This document shows, one piece after another, positions 43,720 through 56,154 of a stretch of DNA of 64,000 nt. The notes beneath the pieces are model-generated. The model saw nothing but the letters and a program-made list of their open reading frames with translations, had not been told where the DNA came from and made no database searches. How positions within the stretch are numbered: the first letter of the stretch is position 1; each line of letters opens with the position of its first letter. Source of the stretch: Arion vulgaris (taxonomy: Eukaryota > Mollusca > Gastropoda > Stylommatophora > Arionidae); the NCBI GenBank assembly GCA_020796225.1, contig CM036771.1, forward strand, positions 28,626,176-28,690,175, in the 5' to 3' direction. Made by a program: the position numbers and the translations under genes.

Positions 43720-44375
43720 CAAGACAAACTGTATGGCGTGGCTGATAATCTGAGGCAGACGGCTGCCTTATTAGAGAATCCGAAATCCCAATCTAGTGAG
43801 AACGCAGAAGACAAACTGTATGGCTGGCTGATAATCTGAGGCAGACGGCTGCCTTTATTAGAGAATCCGAAATCCAATCTAGTGAGAACGCAGAAGACAA
43901 ACTGTATGGCGTGGTGATAATCTGAGGCAGACGGCTGCCTTTATTAGAGAATCCGAAATCCCAATCTAGTGAGAACGCAGACAACGTATGGCGGTGATAA
44001 TCTGAGCAGACGGTCCTTATTGAAATCGAAATCCCAACTAGTGAGAACGCGAGACAAACGATGGCGACTGATAATCTGAGGCAGACGGCTGCCTTTATTA
44101 GAGAATCCGAAATCCCAATCTAGTGAGAACGCAGAAGACAAACTGTATGGCGGCTGATAATCTGAGGCAGACGTCTGCCTTATTGAGAATCGAAATCCCA
44201 ATCTAGTGAGAACGCAGAAGACAAACTGTATGGCGTGGCTGATAATCTGAGGCAGACGGCTGCCTTTATTAGAGAATCCGAAATCCAATCTAGTGAGAAG
44301 CAGAACAAACTGTATGGCGGTGATAATCTGAGGGAGACGTGCCTTTATTGAGAATCGAAATCCAACAGGAGAAAG
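43720..44375. repeat. ~88-bp tandem repeat, ~7.5 copies
   Basis: Unit GATAATCTGAGGCAGACGGC plus TGCCTTTATTAGAGAATCCG.. with the palindrome GGCAGACGGCTGCC. Copies near 43980-44060 and 44280-44370 lack scattered bases. A 178-codon minus-strand ORF is a by-product. Confidence 0.93.
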
Positions 44376-44379
44376 AAGA

Positions 44380-45395
44380 AGGAAAATATCAAGATGGCTC
44401 CATGAGGAAGCGAACTTGGTACCTTTGACATGCGAGATGAGCTTATTTCGGGTTAAAGATCCATGAAATGCAAACAACAAAACGTGTCATGCAGTAACCA
44501 AAACACGACTTAGGCTCGGGGCCGTGCGGTACTATGATGCAAAGAGGCGGTCGCATCAGGCGGCACTCTGGGAAAGGCGGCAAATGCAGGGGGGAAAGCG
44601 GCAGGCGAAATCAAAATAACAGTTGAACCATTCAATAATTAAAATCTTTAAGCAACGCTTTTCTTTAATGGTCTATGTTATTCTAAAATTGATGAATACG
44701 ATTTACAATTTATCGTTCGCCTCTGACTAAGGGCTTATGGTACCCTTTGATTTCGGTTTGTGGAGCAGGTGCATCGCTGGCGCTCCCTCGCCGTATGACT
44801 TGTGATCTGACAGCGTGAAACTATTATTTTTGTTTGTAATTACTCGCGACCACTCCTAAAAGGTAAGGTGCGATAATTTTTCCAAAAAGTAAACTGCACG
44901 TATTCCGTGTTGATAGTTCTGATTTGAGCTTAAAATTGTTGACAATATTTGATTTTAATGTTAGTTTCTCTTCAGAAGTGGCAAGTGGCTGTTCCTATGT
45001 TTAAATCAGAAAATCAGATATATAATATATCTTTATCATTATACAAGTTTTGCATTTATACTAATTCAGTATTTGTATTTAAAAAGTGGATCAGGTAAGA
45101 GAATTACTGTTTTTTTCACAGAAATTGTAATTACTTATTATTGTTGAAAATGATTATGTTAGGACAATGGGGACTCGAGTTAAAAAACAGCATTTGCATG
45201 GACTGTATATCTCAGGTGCATAACGTTAGCCTGTGTGTGATAGATAGAATTATGTAGGTAATATTGGGCTACTTTTGCGTTCTGTGTGTGATAGAGACTT
45301 GTTTAAGAAATATTTGCATTTGCCTGCTTTTTCGTTCGTTATTGTTTGTTCTATTTTTACCAAATTCATACACCCGTGTGGTGCCGGAGTCCGCA
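44380..45395. other. Mostly unannotated
   Basis: 44500-44600 is rich in GGCGG motifs and resembles a decayed hAT-type end, but no boundaries could be set. 44620-45395 shows nothing recognisable. Confidence 0.4.
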
Positions 45396-45399
45396 AGGG

Positions 45400-45590
45400 A
45401 AACAAAGAATAGTACCACTGCCACCTACAAGACATGCCGTAAGAGGCAATTGATGTAGGACGTAGGGAATCTGTCCTAGTAAATAACAAGTATCGCAGAA
45501 ATCGGATGTGCTGGCCTACTTGTAGACGCATAACTGGCACAATGTACACTCGCTCTTAGGCTCAGATCACATACAAATACAGAGAGTGGT
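45400..45590 (+). mobile_element. Diverged SINE S1-like copy
   Basis: AAAGAATAGTACCACTGCCA, GCCGTAAGAGGCAATTGATG and AGAAATCGGATGTGCTGGCC follow the S1 order with an alternative tail also seen after 43430. Confidence 0.55.
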
Positions 45591-45689
45591 TAACAAGAAG
45601 GAGAGGAAAAGCAGACCAAATTCATATACGTTGAAGTGGAGACAATACAATAACAAGTTAAAGAAAGATATATGTCAAAACGGCTGCTA

Positions 45690-47871
45690 TAGTCTGTCCA
45701 TTAATTCGTGAGCACGTTTGAAATTGATTTTCTCGAAAACTACCTGTTGGATCTCAGTGATTTTTTGCAAGCAGCCTTAGAATATCCATGACGCTAGAGA
45801 CATATTTTTTCCCAAGAAAATTTGATGTAGTTTGAAATATTTCTTCTTCAGGTTATATTAAAATCAACCTCACCGGATTGTACACAATAGTAACAGATCT
45901 ACGGTACACAGACGCGTTGTTCTAAAAATACATTATGGTAACATAGAAATATCGTGAGTATACAACAATTTCACGAAATCCCGTGCACCGAACCCAGTCG
46001 ACTTTGAAAGCGGAAAGCATATGACGTTATAATTGGGATACCGTTGTATAGTCATAGGTGTATCTCGCTATTTGTATGAAGCTATTGTATCATATTTGTT
46101 GGCTTATCAAAACTGACATTGATATCACATTCATAATGAGTCTGAAGTGCACATTTATAACAATGCAGAAGGTTACAGTTTTACTATACCAACACTTCCG
46201 TAGGGAATCTAAGAGAGGTCATCTATATTGCGATATTCATAACCCTGAGAAACGAGTGCAACTGGCGCTTGGTCTGAATAGAGAATCCTTTTCCCGATGG
46301 ATTAAACAGGACACAAAGTGCACTAATGTCAAGCAAGGACGGAAAAGAACAATTGACGACTTTGACATAGATGTCATAAGACGGGAGCTCTTGAAAATGT
46401 TTGCGACAAATCAACTTGTTACTCTCAGGAAACTGAAATTAAAACTGCAATCAGATTGCAGCATAGACATTTCTAAAAGTACTCTATGAAAAATTGTAAG
46501 AGCCGCCGGCTTCACCTTCAGAAAACTATAGGCGGCAGGAATATTATTTGTGAAAAGCCACATTTAATTGCTGCCCGAAGTAAATACCTGAGGCAGATCC
46601 GTGAGCGGCGGAGGCAAGGCTATGATATTGTATATTTGGACGAATCCTGGGTCAATGCTCACCACACCAATGCTAAAGAATGGCAATCAGTAGACGGTGA
46701 ACAGAAAAGAAAAATACCAAGCAGCAAAGGCCAGCGTATTATACTAACACATGCAGAAAGTAGTGAAGAAGGTCTTGTCCATGACGCTGGACTTATTTTC
46801 CAATCAAAAAGTACCGACGGTAGGGACTGCCACACAGAAATGAATGGACATATTTTCAGGCACTGGATGGAGAAAGATCTACTTCCAATTCTAAACAGAC
46901 CATATTGCTTGGTAATGGATAATGCATCCTATCACAACGCAGTATCAGCGGAAGACAAAGTACCAACTGCATCAAATACAAAAGATCAAATTAGGACTTG
47001 GCTTGCTAAGGAAAATGTCAGCTTCGATGATACATATTTGAAACCCGAGTTGTTGCACCTGGTGAGGATGACAAATAAGACAAAGGTGTTTCATATTGAC
47101 AAAATCATTGCGGAATACGGCCACACGTCTTTGCGACTACCTCCATATCATGTTCAATCCGATAGAGCTTGTCTGGGCTAAAGTAAAAGGGCAAGTTGCC
47201 GAACAGAACAGGACGTTTAAAATGTATGGTGTTGAAGTTCTGACACGTGAGTCCTCTCAATGATAGACATGCAGTTCTGGAAGAAGTGTGTTGAACATGT
47301 GCTCCGAGAGGAAGACGAGTACTGGCACCGAGATGGATTACAATTTGTCCAGCCAGTAACAATTATCAACCTCATGGAATCGTCAGATTCGGGATGATAC
47401 AAATCATATTTTGATTACAGACTGAGAAATAGCAACGTATACATTTCCATATCCAAATGCGTCTACCATCATACAATTTGTGGTGAAGTTAAGACACCCT
47501 GGGGTCTAATGGTGACCGAAGGGAGGACTAACTGTTGCATATTGTATCCAAGTTCACGATTGCACATAAAGGGCAACACACTTAATTACTTGACCTATCA
47601 AGTTAATATAGAGATACACCTATGAATAGAATTGACATGGACAAATTCTGGGATACTGTAAAATCTAAAATTTGAGCCCCGTATTTGCAATTGTCATAAA
47701 AGATCAAAGGAATTCGCCGATGTGCAAAATCCGTAGCATCTATGGACTACTGGTTAGCTTTATTTTAGCGTCATGGATATTCTAAGGCTGCATGCAAAAA
47801 TCACTGAGATCCAACAGGTAGTTTTCGAGAAAATCAATTTCAAACGTGCTCACGAATTAATGGACAGACTA
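45690..47871 (+). mobile_element. IS630/Tc1-type transposon with 107-bp TIRs
   Basis: Inverted repeats of about 107 bp (45690-45796 and 47766-47871) differ by one indel and one or two substitutions. They begin TAGTCTGTCCATTAATTCGT and are flanked by TA (45688-45689, 47872-47873). It encodes a DDE transposase (separate entry). TA duplication, long TIRs and the protein motifs place it in the IS630-Tc1-mariner group. Nearly identical TIRs mean a recent insertion although the coding region is broken. Confidence 0.92.
46058..47398 (+). pseudogene. IS630/Tc1-type transposase, several frame breaks
   Basis: N-terminal helix-turn-helix region (LALGLNRESFSRWIKQDTK, LVTLRKLKLKLQSD) is followed by an in-frame TGA (46487-46489) and a frameshift near 46525. 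The next frame gives the first catalytic D in IVYLDESWVNAHHT and the second in LVMDNASYHNAVSAEDK. After another shift near 47145 comes the third, E, in FNPIELVWAKVKGQV. The last part (QFWKKCVEHVLREEDEYWHR) needs a further shift near 47260. About 80-83 residues separate the second D from the E, far more than the 34-41 usual for Tc1/mariner. That recalls the long-spacing DD82E group named Sailor; this is from memory. The distal WxxC..HV..EDEYW block is common to this type. Confidence 0.85.
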
Positions 47872-49180
47872 TAGCTGTCAATTTGACATATATTCTTTAT
47901 ATATTCAGTTTGTTCTGTTACCTAAAAATCTTACTGTAGCTTTGCAACTCATTTCTATTGTTATTTTATCTACCCTATTTTAATAGCATGATAAACATCA
48001 TCATATTTAATCTTTTTCCCATCCCCAACTGGTTGCATCTTTGTGAAGGACTGTGAATTTGTATTTATTATTATTTATTACAGTATGGAACAGAAAATGA
48101 AAAAATGTCTGAAGTCAAAATAAAAAGAAACGCTTAAAGAAAGAGGAACAAGGAAGAAAGCTAAGCGATGTTAAGAAGAAATTCTTAGTACAAAAGTCCT
48201 GTTTAGATGAGCCGTCCACATCAATAGCGACTGCTTTGGGTTTGGCAAATAAAAACTCAGTACCGCCCCAATCACTTCCAGAAGAAGTTGTTGAAGAGAG
48301 CCACAAAATAACAACATCAAAAGTTCATCATTAGCCGGGTAGCAGCAGCAGTGGCAGCCAGCAGATATTAAACGAAAGTCCTTCTGATCCAGCATTATGG
48401 AATGCTTTCTGCATGTCATCTGAAACTTGTCAAATACTAGTTGAGAGAGATCCACATCAAATTAAAGAATTCAAGTTTCCTATTAATAAAATAAGGCATA
48501 GATTTTCACCATCGCATTATTTGAGAGTGTTGAGTAATGGTGAAGTCGTGGAGAGAAGTTGGTTGATTTACTCTGTTACAAATGATGCCGTTTTTTGCTG
48601 CTTTTGTTGTATATTATTTGATAATTCGTCAGCTATTAACAATTGCAAGTTTATATGTGGTGTAATTCTTTGGCATGATATTTTATTTGAAATAAATTCA
48701 GTCTCGTAGCTATTGCAATCTGTAACTATAAATTTGTCAGATTGTGTAAGGATGTTATCAGAAACAATACAAAAAGTGAAAAGTTACAGACAGTCTAGAT
48801 ATGATCAGATAAAAATTGCTGCTAATGAGATTGCAGAGAATCTTGAATGCAGTACATAATTTCCTGCCGAAACTGAAGTTAGAGCCAGAAGGAAAAAGCA
48901 TCAATTTGACTATGAAGAAGCTGTCGATGAACCCTTAATAGAGGAGAATAAATTAACAATTTTTAAATTATATTTTGGACATTGCCCTCAATTCTCTGAA
49001 TGAACGATTCACACTTTTGGTAACCCATAGCAGCAATTTTCAGTTTTTATATGACGTTTTAAATTTCAAGGATATAGATGGCAAAACGTTAGAAAATTAT
49101 CGTCCCAGTCTTCAGTCAATACAATGAATCGGATATAAATGCAAATGATCTTCAAGAAGAATTACGTGATGTATCCCAAA

Positions 49181-49707
49181 AGCAACATCAACTTTTAAAA
49201 GTCTAAATAAAATATGGAACTGCAAGTTATATAGTATTAAACTAAATTACGAATTTTCAATTCAAATGTTGTATCAATCCTAACATATGCTAGCGAGAGT
49301 TGGAAAATGACTAAAGATATAGAAACAAGTTGAATGCATTTGGAAATAGATGTCTGCGAAAAATAATGAATATAAAATGGAACGAATTCAGGAGAAGTGA
49401 TGAAATCAGAGACATGTCTGGTCAACCACTAGTGACAACTGTTATAAGAAAGAGAAGATGAAGATATGTTGGACACACCTTGAGGAGAAATGATCAACGA
49501 ATATCAAAGCTGGTATTGAAGTGGGATGCAAAGGGTTCAAGAAAGAGAGGTCGACCTAAAGAGACCCTGAAGCGAACTTTGCTGAGAGAGGCACTAGGTA
49601 TCGGTCTCAGTTCCATGGAGGAGATTGAGCGAGTTGACCAGGATAGAGCGGTATCGAGAAATTACTTGCAGGCCCTATGTAACGTATAACGGTACGAGAG
49701 GAATTAT
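49181..49707 (+). mobile_element. LINE-A 3' copy inside hAT relic
   Basis: Perfect 9-bp duplications TATCCCAAA (49172-49180, 49708-49716). It carries the LINE-A C-terminus ending KRGRPKETLKRTLLREALGI, YLQALCNV, then a short ATT tail. Confidence 0.9.
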
Positions 49708-49808
49708 TATCCCAAATGCTACCATATTCTATGAAACCTTTAGATGTTTCAAATGATTTGTGCAATAACTTGACGACTTTGTATTCGAATTCTGTTGTAG
49801 CTATGAGA

Positions 49809-49931
49809 ATTTTATTAACACTCCCTGTCTCTGTAGCTAGTGGGGACAGAAGTTTTTCCAAATTAAAATTAATTTTATTAACACTCCCTGTCTCTGTAGC
49901 TAGTGGGGACAGAAGTTTTTCCAAATTAAAA
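49809..49931. repeat. ~61-bp tandem duplication of hAT motif
   Basis: TTTATTAACACTCCCTGTCT..TTTTTCCAAATTAAAAT occurs twice head to tail. Confidence 0.95.
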
Positions 49932-49939
49932 TGAATAAA

Positions 49940-51060
49940 ACACTACTTAATAAGTCCAATAAGCCAAACAAAACTTAGAAATCTGTCTAATAATGTCTAA
50001 ATAATTAATTTCTATTGAATCTACATTGGATGCAACATCCCTAATTTGCTAAAGTTAAAGTTAGAAGGGTAAAACTGTAGTAGATTGTTGTGAAACGAAA
50101 GACAAACTCACTTTGGCAGCCACGGACAAATTGTGTCGTCCTGCTACTTTTTTGGTAAGTAAAGCAAGATTTTCAAAATGGGAGATTTAGATTTAGCAGG
50201 TCCACAATAACTCTGATTCCGACTTCTTAAGCAGTGATAATGATAAAACGGGCTCTGAATGTGATACAAATTTGGACTTTGATTCATGTGACGATATTTA
50301 TAGATCAATAACAGTTATTCCCAGTCGTACATGTGTAGGTGATGGACACCCACCTCGACAACGGGGAAGTATCAAACTGTTTATAGGTATGGGGACGGAC
50401 GTGACAACAGTTACAGCAATAGCTTGTGGATTATGAAGAATATACTCTACACGTAGACAGGTAAGTAGCTCATTCATATATGAACATTATCCCATAGTAT
50501 CAAAGTTTATTAGTTTATTTTTTATGATTTTTTAAAATGTATCACCCTGAAAACTGATCAGGCTAAAAAATACCGTGACAGTAGCCAGACTTTGTTGAAA
50601 AATGGGTGGCGGCAAAAATGTTAAGGGGCGGCATTTCCAAGACTTGCATCATACGGAGAAAATACACCGCATGGCCCTGCTTAGGTTGTTGATATGCGTG
50701 GTGTGGATTGAATCATATTATAAAATAAACAAACAAAATACAGGAATCGTTCGCTCAGTCGACCAGACCATACACTTAGAAAAGACATTTCTTCAAGGGC
50801 GCTTGACAAATTCAAGCATGTGGCAATATTTAACATATACGACCTGCGACCAAAAAATCTTCCACTGCATGCATGTTTGTTTAAACGCCTCTGACAGCCA
50901 GCCATGTTCAGTTCCTTGTCTTCTAGTCGCAGAACTGATTCTAACAGACTGGAAACGGAGGGTAGCAGCGCCAGAAAACAAGTAATTTCTGGCAGATTGG
51001 CTCGATAACCTTGCTAGGTATCTCATCTAGTAAAGCTAAATTCTGATTTCAAACCTCTGC
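49940..51060. other. Unassigned, possible transposon remnants
   Basis: 50195-50460 is partly open with an acidic stretch ([19 protein letters not shown]) followed by AGGTAAG. A frame at 50602-50985 has no recognisable domain. No gene is supported. Confidence 0.3.
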
Positions 51061-51064
51061 TGTT

Positions 51065-51648
51065 TAGCTTGGTTCACTGCTAACAACAGATGGAAATGGA
51101 ATGAAGGAAATTAAAATAAAAACAAACATGGATTTACCAAAAATTAAACAACTAAAAACAGTATGGAACGGAACTGATAGGAAAACAAAGATCAGAATAC
51201 TAAGAGAATGCATATTCCCAGTGGCAACGTATAGATGTGATGCATGGAGATTTAATAGGGCAGTGGAAAAACACATATGTGCTTTTGAATATAAGTTTTA
51301 CTGAAGAGTTCTGCGCATATCATAGACAGAGAAGAGAACGAATAGATCTATCCAGAAAGAACTTAAAACCAAAGAAAACTGACTGATGCTACAAATAAGA
51401 AAGAGATAATTGAGGTATTTTGGACATATAAAAAGACACAAAGGGCTAGAGAAGACCATCATGCAAGGAGGGACACCGACAAAGAGAAGCAGATGAAGAC
51501 CACGGAAAAGATGGATTCATGATGTAACTGATAGTTTGAAAATAACGGCTGCAGATGCGGGACATCTGGCTTATGCCAGAAATTCCGAAGGACTGTTGGC
51601 ATGGCAAAGTTCTGCTCAGGACAAGCTATTTGATGACGATGTCTAGCG
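51065..51648 (+). mobile_element. LINE-C copy
   Basis: LLTTDGNGMKEIKIKTNMDL, KIRILRECIFPVATYRCDAW, RYFGHIKRHKGLEKTIMQGG, RKRWIHDVTDSLKITAADAG, ending QDKLFDDDV. It is the most complete LINE-C here, with stops near 51302 and 51380. Confidence 0.82.
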
Positions 51649-51649
51649 A

Positions 51650-52280
51650 CTATGCCCATTCATGGGAAAGACTTAGAGAGCAAGCTCCAAGATTAAATCC
51701 GAAACAGGAATCCCTAAAGCAGTATATCCCTGTAGTTATTTGTATTGTGGCAACTTCTTTGGCGTCGCTAGCTCCAAGCTATATCGGTCTTTCATTCCAC
51801 TTAATTTGTCAGTTGCGATGAGCTGTGGAGTGGGGTGGGAGAAGGAAGAAAACTGCTGACAACAAAATTCATATTATCATGCCCACATAGAGAAGACCAT
51901 CTTTGACTAACGGTGTCTATGACACAACGCAGGAATCAAGACGTGACACTATACATCCTCATAAATCTTCTGTGCGGCAGTGAAAAACCAAAAATGTGTT
52001 TGGTAACTTGTTTGGAAATATTTCATTCTTACTGTACCACATTTGCAATGAGACTATGACAAGTGGACGTTTTAAGTCAGCTGGCAAGTTTCAAACATCA
52101 ACAAATATATTCAAATTAAAAGTAAAATATTGTAATCTTGACGAAATAAATGATTTCCTAGACCAAATAAAATATACTTTAAATCCAAATTGTCTAAACT
52201 ATTTTGACATGAACTACAGCAGCTGTAATTCAATGTATAAACGATCTTTGAAACTTTAGAATCTTTTTTTTTAAGTTTCT
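51650..52280. other. Unannotated intronic DNA
   Basis: No gene or known repeat recognised. Confidence 0.5.
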
Positions 52281-52291
52281 CTAGTTTAACC

Positions 52292-54186
52292 TTTCAATTG
52301 AAGGAAAGGAAGAAACATGGTAAAAAATCCAAGAAAGAAAAGAAATTAAACTAAGAATGCTATCCACTCAAAACGAATCGACAGTCCTTGAATATAGACA
52401 ACTGGACAACGATATTCAAGCAAATGCTCGCAAAGATAAACGTGATTATATCTAGAAGTTATCTTTAGAGGCAGAAACAGCCTCCAAAACTGAGAACAAC
52501 AAAACACTCTTTCATATTAGAAACAGCTAACAATCATCCGCCGACGGCAAGCTGTCCTGTGAAAGGGAAAAACAACGAATCCATACCATCACAACAAGCA
52601 CAATCGAAAAGATGGGCTGAACATTTTAAATAGACCCAACTCAGCGATAACACCAGTTTTTGAAACAGAAATACAAATGCCATCATTAAATGCACCCATG
52701 GATAACTTCTCAATGGAGGAAATTAAACAAGCCATCAAGAAACTGAAAAACTACGAAGCCAGCGGTAGCGACGATATTTCAGGAGAGATGCTAAAGCAAC
52801 TGACGAGGAATCAATGGGATTCCAACGTACCTTAATGAACGATGTTTACCAGAATGAGACCCTCCAAAAGATTGGAAAGACGGAGTGATATTCAAGCTCC
52901 CAAAAAGGCGATTTGTCAAATTGCAACAACTGGCGCGGAATAACTCTGCTATCAACACCTTGCAAGCTATTCTGCAGCATTTTGATGGAGAGGCTGAAAA
53001 AGCCGTCGACGCAAGGCTAAGAGAAGAACAGGCTGGCTTTCGTCCACATCGTTCTTGTACCGATCATATCTTCACGCTGAGATCCATTATAAAAGAATCA
53101 ATTGAATTCCAGTCACCACTAGTGATAAATTTTATAGACTTTCAGAAAGCGTTTGACAGTCTTCATCGTTCTACTCTCTGTGAGATTCTTAAGACCTACG
53201 GCTTCCAGGAAAAATACATCAACATTATAAACCCTTCTATTCTGAAGCATCCTGCTGTCTAAGAACAGATGCAGGGAACAGACTGGTTCACAGTAAATTC
53301 GGGTGTGAAGCAGGGCTGCGTTATGTCACCTATGCTTTTGGGATAGCTATAGACTGGATCATGCGCAAATGCACCCAAGATGATCAACTAGGCATCAAAT
53401 GGCTTAATAACAGCAGACTATTTGATCTTGACTTTGCCGATGACGTGGCCATATTAAATTCAACCACACAAGCAACCCACAAACTAACGAGCAATCTTTT
53501 CACACTTGCAGAACAGGTTGGTCTCCAGATTAATTCTGCCAAGACCAAAATTATGCACCTCACAAACTCGACAGACAACATCGTAATAAATGGCCAAACA
53601 CTGGAGAAAGTTTAACATTTTACATATTTGGGTAGTAAAGTGTCAAACAACGGAGACACGATGAAAGAAATAAACTCCCGTATTGCTATAGCAGCTAGTG
53701 CCTTCACTAAATTAACGAATATCTGGCAAACTCAAGACCTTAGTATATGCACAAAAGTTAAATTATTTAGGTCATGTGTGATTCCTGTACTGACCTACGG
53801 TTGTGAAAGTTGGAAATCAACAAAGGAAATTGATAAGAAACTAGACAGCTTTGAGAATAAATGTCTCCGAAAATGGAGTGATTTCGTTTCTAACAACACA
53901 GTGAGAGATAGAACACACCAACAACCCGTATCAAATATTATAAGGAAACGAAAGTGGAAATATTTAGGTCATGTTCTTAGATCAGACGAAAAGAGACTAA
54001 ATCGACAAGTCCTTATGTGGTCACCAGTTGGGAACAGAAAACGTGGAAGACCAAAGACCACTCTTCGAAGAACCATCCAACAAGAAAGTAAACTATTGGG
54101 ATGTCCAACTGCTAGCAACGAACCGCATCACATGGAGATCGAAAACCTCTGCCCTTTGGCATGAATGGAACAAACTAACTAACTAA
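52292..54186 (+). mobile_element. LINE-B copy with RT, 1.9 kb
   Basis: 11-bp duplications CTAGTTTAACC (52281-52291) and CTAGGTTAACC (54187-54197), one mismatch. It starts in the linker after the endonuclease (LEYRQLDNDIQANARKDKRD). RT parts: NFSMEEIKQAIKKLK, LREEQAGFRPHRSCTDHIF, INFIDFQKAFDSLHR (motif A), then after breaks near 53260-53345 DLDFADDVAIL (motif C, about 53430). The post-RT region has CVIPVLTYGCESWKSTKEI, KWKYLGHVLRSDEKR and NRKRGRPKTTLRRTIQQE. The tail is ACTAACTAACTA. Stops at about 53260 and 53613 among others make it inactive. Confidence 0.9.
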
Positions 54187-54734
54187 CTAGGTTAACCATT
54201 ATCTAGGCTAGCGGGACGGCTTGCCCTGGAAGGTCAATATTTGATCAGACTGAGAAGGGGCGCTGGAAAGGAGGTTGTGGGTGTGATATACCCATAGACC
54301 AATAGTATTGGTTAGCGCATTCTTTAGAGATTGAAGCAAACAGAAGCGGTTTTCTGAGCCCGTTATTCTCTTATACAATAACTCATATGTGAGTACTAAA
54401 TCATGGTTAGCCCAAATAGATGAGACTTAATACGGTTAGCTAGTTAACTGATATGCGATGCACGCTCTTCAATGTGATGTGGAAGTTTTACTGCTTTCTA
54501 CGATGAATTTTAGTCTGGTTCCACATGGTAAACTCGTCTAGCTAGGGTACAAGTGTTCGTGAATTTGACCATATATGCGTGTTCAACGTTGAGGACATAG
54601 CTGTAGAGGATCCATGATCACTAGCGCCGTCAGTTAAGAAACTTGTTGATGAAGATGATCATGACCTCTCAGAAAACACAGATGTAAGAAGATACTTTAC
54701 TCAAACATTTCTGAGAAAATGCTAATCAAATTAA

Positions 54735-56150
54735 ATTATTGTCAGTGTGGATTCCTGTATGACCTACAGTCACTTTAAATCAACAAAAAATTGATAGATT
54801 AACATCAGACAGCTTTGAGAATAAAGCTCGAAAGGATTGACTTTCGTTTCTACATAGCTCAGTGAGAATAGAACACCACGCAACACACCGCTATCGAAAC
54901 ACTTATAGGATCTGAAAGTGGAACAGATAGGCCATGTTCTTGATCAGACTGAAGCAAGAGACTAAACTCGACAAGTCCTTTGCATGGTCACCAAAAGTTA
55001 GGTTAACAGAAATGCTGTGGAAGACCAAAGAGACCACTCTTCGAAGAACATTCCAACATGAAAGATAAACTATTAAATGTATATGTAGAACAACCGCATA
55101 ACATAGAGATCAAAGAAACTCCACTTTATGAATGAACAACAACTAATAATATTTAACCATATATATAGATATTAAATGCACACTTGCTAAGAATTACAAT
55201 ATTATGATCAGACTTGAGAAGCACAAAGGATTAGATATTAAATACCACATAGACAATAGTATTAGTTAGCGCATTCTTATAGAGATTTGAATACAACAGA
55301 AGTTTTTTACCACTTATTATTTATAAAACATCATATATAGATATTAAATCATGATTAGTTCCACAATATATAGACTTAATACTTACTAGTTAATGATATT
55401 AAATACGCACTTTCAATTATGTGAAGATATTACTGCCACATAATTTTAGATATTTCCACTATGTAAATCGTTAAGCTATACAATGTTCTGAATTTACCAT
55501 ATATAGATATTAAATAGACATACTTAAGATATGATCACTACCATAAAAAGTTTAAAAACATTTATAAGATATTATGACCTCTAAAGAAAAACACAATTAA
55601 TAGAAAGATACTTTTATTCAAACATTTTGAGATAATTACTAATAAATTTAATACACACTTATTAGTTAATCAAGATTAGTGAATTAACACACATATATAT
55701 AGATATTATACAAACTTAATGAATTAATACCATATAATGATATTAAATACATTCATTATTTTGAAAGATTTAAAACACGAATATTAGTTTATATACACAT
55801 TTAGATTTATACCTTATATGACTGTCTAATCCACATATATAGATATTAACACACCTATAGAGTATTAAAACACAATCTAGCTCGAAACACTCATAAGATC
55901 TTAAAACCCTATGAATTAAAGCCCATGTATATGAATTACACTATATATGGGCATATTAATACACACTACATAGAATCCACTTTATATGATATTACACAAA
56001 TAATAGTCCTTACCAAAATGGTTTAAACATCTGCTGAATAAGCATTTCACAAATACAGATTCACATATATAGAAAATCACTATATTGTTTAAATAACAAT
56101 ATATAGTATTAAAAAATGATATGTAGAAAAACACATAAAGAATAAAGACG
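54735..56150. other. Degraded echo of 53755-54735 blending into satellite
   Basis: 54735-55690 repeats, in order and with many scattered indels, both the end of LINE-B and the unique DNA after it. Examples: AGACAGCTTTGAGAATAAA, CACTCTTCGAAGAAC, AATAGTATTRGTTAGCGCATTCT. Pieces of the 25-bp satellite unit (ATATATAGATATTAAATAC) are mixed in with rising frequency. 55690-56150 looks like a third, fainter pass (CTCGAAACACTCATAAGATC). It then becomes pure satellite. This is probably not a real duplication (see findings). Confidence 0.75.
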
Positions 56151-56154
56151 ACAT

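Larger units (their letters stand above)
48100..49935 (+). pseudogene. hAT transposase relic (ZMYM1/zf-TTF type)
   Basis: Collinear pieces of one hAT protein. Basic start (KLSDVKKKFLV), zf-TTF domain at 48413-48660 (HRFSPSHYLRVLSNGEVVER, SWLIYSV, CCFCCILFDN), catalytic-domain remnants (RYDQIKIAANEIAENLE; ARRKKHQFDYEEAVDEP; NERFTLLVTHSSNF), then the dimerisation domain (PVSVASGDRSFSKLK, 49800-49870). Most of the catalytic domain is missing between 48710 and 48740. There are many stops. A LINE splits it at 49181-49707, and the dimerisation motif is duplicated at 49809-49931. No ends were identified. Confidence 0.8.

Noticed and set aside
43944..44480. 178-codon minus-strand ORF
   Set aside because: Produced by the 88-bp tandem array; units disagree in frame.
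50602..50985. 127-codon ORF with HVCLNASDSQPCSVPC
   Set aside because: Looks coding-like in its Cys-rich part but overlaps equally long antisense ORFs and has no recognisable domain.
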